Positions 5,409 through 7,014 of a DNA stretch of 7,014 bases are shown here, one piece after another. Each line of letters opens with the position of its first letter. The first letter of the stretch is position 1. This DNA comes from an uncultured Woeseiaceae bacterium. GTDB taxonomy: Bacteria > Pseudomonadota > Gammaproteobacteria > Woeseiales > Woeseiaceae. The stretch is from positions 1 to 7,014 of the forward strand of contig CAMYMP010000721.1 of NCBI GenBank assembly GCA_947259435.1. Direction: 5' to 3'. The position numbers and the translations under genes were made by a program. The notes under the pieces are model-generated. The model was not told the DNA's origin. It searched no databases and saw only the letters and a list, made by a program, of their open reading frames with translations.

Positions 5409-6626
5409 TCACAAGCGCATAAACTGCTGCCGCGTTCGTGACCAGGCGTAACCGAGCAGAACAGCCACAAAAAATACCTCTGCGCCGAAATTAATGATCG
5501 AGCTAATGAGCTCCTGTAGCCATTCGGGAAATTCGAACGGCAACAGACTCGTGAGGACACCAAGCAACGCGTCAGTGACCATGTTAGTCAGGTACAGCGA
5601 AAGCTTAATCGTGAAAATAGACACCGCCGCAGTAATCCCCGATTCGAACGCAGACTTGAATAGCGTCTCGACGTCGTGAGAATGGGCGATGGGCAGCAAC
5701 ATCCACACGCAGATGATAAACGACGTCGTCACGCCGCTGGTGCGGCCGAGAAAGCCAAGATCGGCACTGGGAACGGACTGCAGCCAGGTGAGCAGCACAA
5801 CTGCCATCCAGCACAGAGCCCACAGGGCAAGCAGGTGGGGCGCCACTTTGAACCAGTTTTCCCCCGCTTCCGCGGCCGTAAAATCGCGTGCCTGCGCCTC
5901 GCCTCTTTCCAATAGCACTCGCAGGTAGACGCCCACGAGAACTGCCGGGATGACGAACGGGTAAAACACGACATTTATCATCGACGCCAGCCATGACGTC
6001 GATTCATCCGAGCCGAGCAGCGCCAAAAGGATGGCTTTCACCGCGCCTCCAGCGATCGCGGCACCAAGGACGACGGCCACAAGCTGCCAGAACTTCTCCA
6101 TTGTCGTTTGCGACTCCTCGACCGCCGTCGGCAGGACCGCAATATGTCGGGCCGCGACCGCCATATCCGACAGTCCGGCAAATGCGCGGGCCCGCGATGA
6201 CTTCCAGGAATGGCCGGCGTCGTCCTCGAATATCTTGACATCGTGCGGTTCGACCGGCGCGCCGGACGTACCCCATATGAATTGATTCGCGCCTACCGCC
6301 CCGGCAATCTCGCGGGCGGTGCGGCGTCGAATATCGAATGCGAGAACGCCAGGTACCACATTGTCGTCATCGAGACTCCGTAGTTCGCCGTCGTACCAGT
6401 CATCCGCCGGCAACTTTGCCTTCTTGCGGGCAATGGCAGCCTGGTTGCCGAACAGTCGTCGCCCCTTTTTACCCAGTCTCGTCAGCGGGATAAATACGAG
6501 TGATTCGGCACCCCGTTGCTCGAGTAAGCGGTCGAATCCGGCGCTGTGCTTGTTTGGCGCGGCGGTAACGTCGAGGCCATCGACCTCGATTCGGACTTCC
6601 ACGGGTTGATTCTTCTTCTTGGCCAT
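5409..6626 (-). CDS. Unrecognised six-span membrane protein with soluble N-terminal domain
   Basis: I do not recognise a family for this 405-residue protein. Residues 1-about 175 are soluble and charged, opening MAKKKNQPVEVRIEVDGLDV, with basic clusters (TRLGKKGRRLFG at 49-60, IARKKAK at 65-71) and an acidic run (SLDDDN at 84-89). The C-terminal part has about six hydrophobic segments: roughly 179-203, 217-238, 263-283, 299-315, 329-360 (long, possibly two) and 372-394. Tryptophan is frequent near the segment edges. A charged loop, ERGEAQARDF, follows the second span. The layout suggests a cytoplasmic N-terminal domain on an integral membrane channel, transporter or scaffold, but no catalytic motif is visible. 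No strong Shine-Dalgarno precedes the ATG at 6626; that start is chosen as the first one, giving a lysine-rich N-terminus. It is convergent with the methyltransferase. Confidence 0.82.
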   Translation of the reverse strand: MAKKKNQPVEVRIEVDGLDVTAAPNKHSAGFDRLLEQRGAESLVFIPLTRLGKKGRRLFGNQAAIARKKAKLPADDWYDGELRSLDDDNVVPGVLAFDIRRRTAREIAGAVGANQFIWGTSGAPVEPHDVKIFEDDAGHSWKSSRARAFAGLSDMAVAARHIAVLPTAVEESQTTMEKFWQLVAVVLGAAIAGGAVKAILLALLGSDESTSWLASMINVVFYPFVIPAVLVGVYLRVLLERGEAQARDFTAAEAGENWFKVAPHLLALWALCWMAVVLLTWLQSVPSADLGFLGRTSGVTTSFIICVWMLLPIAHSHDVETLFKSAFESGITAAVSIFTIKLSLYLTNMVTDALLGVLTSLLPFEFPEWLQELISSIINFGAEVFFVAVLLGYAWSRTRQQFMRL

Positions 6627-6819
6627 GTGTCGAGGCGCCTGCCGGGCAAGTATTCGTGTTTGTGCGGTGATGGTATGGATCCGGTCGCATTTATCAAGGA
6701 CTACGCAATGCGGGTTTTAATGAATGCGCAACGCGCCGGGAACGGCAGCCATGGTGCGGTTCGGGACCGGACATGGATACACCGAATATCTTGTGCCACC
6801 TCGGTGCCCAATCCAATAT

Positions 6820-6883
6820 CACTCAAGGTAACCCAGCATCACTTATCAACGAGCGAATTCACCCAATTACGTTACCTTAAGTG
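6820..6883. repeat. 13-base inverted repeat with 38-base spacer
   Basis: CACTCAAGGTAAC at 6820-6832 is inverted at 6871-6883 as GTTACCTTAAGTG, with 12 of 13 positions complementary. The arms could be ends of a tiny mobile unit, a pair of protein binding sites or a long-loop hairpin. No target-site duplication is evident directly outside the arms. Confidence 0.45.
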
Positions 6884-6917
6884 CTCTTGGGTCTCCGTAT
6901 GTTGCTAATTCTTGCTT

Positions 6918-6946
6918 CTGAAAATCCGCGTGTCGGCAGTTCGACT
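6918..6946 (+). repeat. tRNA-Phe-like direct repeat, copy D (best copy)
   Basis: The 29 bases divide exactly as part of a tRNA-Phe: anticodon loop CTGAAAA (6918-6924), 3' anticodon stem TCCGC (6925-6929), variable region GTGTC (6930-6934), 5' T stem GGCAG (6935-6939) and T loop TTCGACT (6940-6946). The 5' anticodon stem and 3' T stem that would pair with these are both missing, so this is a fragment and not a working tRNA. Confidence 0.72.
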
Positions 6947-7014
6947 GATTCGGATCGCCTTGGGGCGATCCTCACCCCTGCGGGGCGCACTTTGTGCGTC
7001 CTGATTCGCTTCGC
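6945..7014 (+). repeat. Tandem hairpin cluster next to repeat copy D, cut by window end
   Basis: Three hairpins follow one another. GGATCGCC (6952-6959) pairs with GGCGATCC (6964-6971), CCCC (6975-6978) pairs with GGGG (6982-6985), and CGCAC (6986-6990) pairs with GTGCG (6994-6998). They are flanked by a direct repeat CTGATTCG at 6945-6952 and 7001-7008. The last bases (GATTCGC, TTC, GC) look like the left part of a fourth hairpin that is cut off. Confidence 0.6.

Larger units (their letters stand above)
6627..7014. other. Gene-free region with inverted repeat and terminal hairpin cluster
   Basis: These 388 bases hold no convincing gene. The promoter of the membrane protein should lie at the left end. 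In the middle is a 64-base inverted-repeat unit (6820-6883). The right end carries repeat copy D followed by tandem hairpins that run off the window. A forward frame crossing 6672-6908 has a start but a composition unlike the neighbouring genes. Confidence 0.5.

Noticed and set aside
6672..6908. A forward frame of about 78 codons in the right-hand spacer
   Set aside because: It has no good ribosome binding site, no recognisable motif, and an amino-acid make-up unlike the genes around it.
6918..6946. A working tRNA-Phe gene
   Set aside because: The 5' half, both partner stem strands and the acceptor end are missing in every copy.
1842..6946. CRISPR array or classical integron attC sites
   Set aside because: Copies are 1-2.5 kb apart and separated by whole genes, not uniform spacers. 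I see no attC core sites and no integrase or Cas gene.

Overview
The window is about 57% GC by eye (not computed) and reads as an accessory or loosely organised stretch of a gammaproteobacterium-like, Gram-negative chromosome. The Gram-negative call rests on an AmpG-type permease, a membrane-anchored DsbA-like oxidoreductase and two exported enzymes with signal peptides. The genus cannot be fixed from the sequence, and no phage, transposase or integrase gene is present.

Layout: (i) 16-1731 (-), an AmpG/PAT-like MFS permease fused to two C-terminal zf-TFIIB zinc knuckles. (ii) 1931-2032 and 2029-2691 (+), a 33-residue single-span membrane microprotein whose stop overlaps the GTG start of a DsbA-like thioredoxin-fold protein. 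(iii) 2798 onward (+), an orphan ribosome binding site plus signal peptide that runs into the end of the next gene. (iv) 2891-4297 (-), an exported metallo-beta-lactamase-fold hydrolase with a large extra N-terminal region. (v) 4567-5307 (+), a class I SAM-dependent methyltransferase with an apparent signal peptide. (vi) 5409-6626 (-), an unrecognised six-span membrane protein. (vii) 6627-7014, a gene-free stretch with an inverted repeat and, at its end, a cluster of hairpins.

The genes alternate in strand, belong to unrelated families and do not form one pathway. Only the microprotein/DsbA pair is a convincing operon. The most striking structure lies between the genes. Four of the spacers carry a direct repeat, all on the + strand, that resembles the 3' half of tRNA-Phe, from the GAA anticodon loop towards the T loop (near 1842, 4356, 5361 and 6918). 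The last copy runs exactly from the anticodon loop to the end of the T loop. Three copies are followed by a stem-loop. The copies divide the window into blocks of one or two genes. This could reflect serial integration at tRNA-Phe, a tRNA-derived repeat family, or a cassette-like arrangement; the sequence alone does not decide between these.
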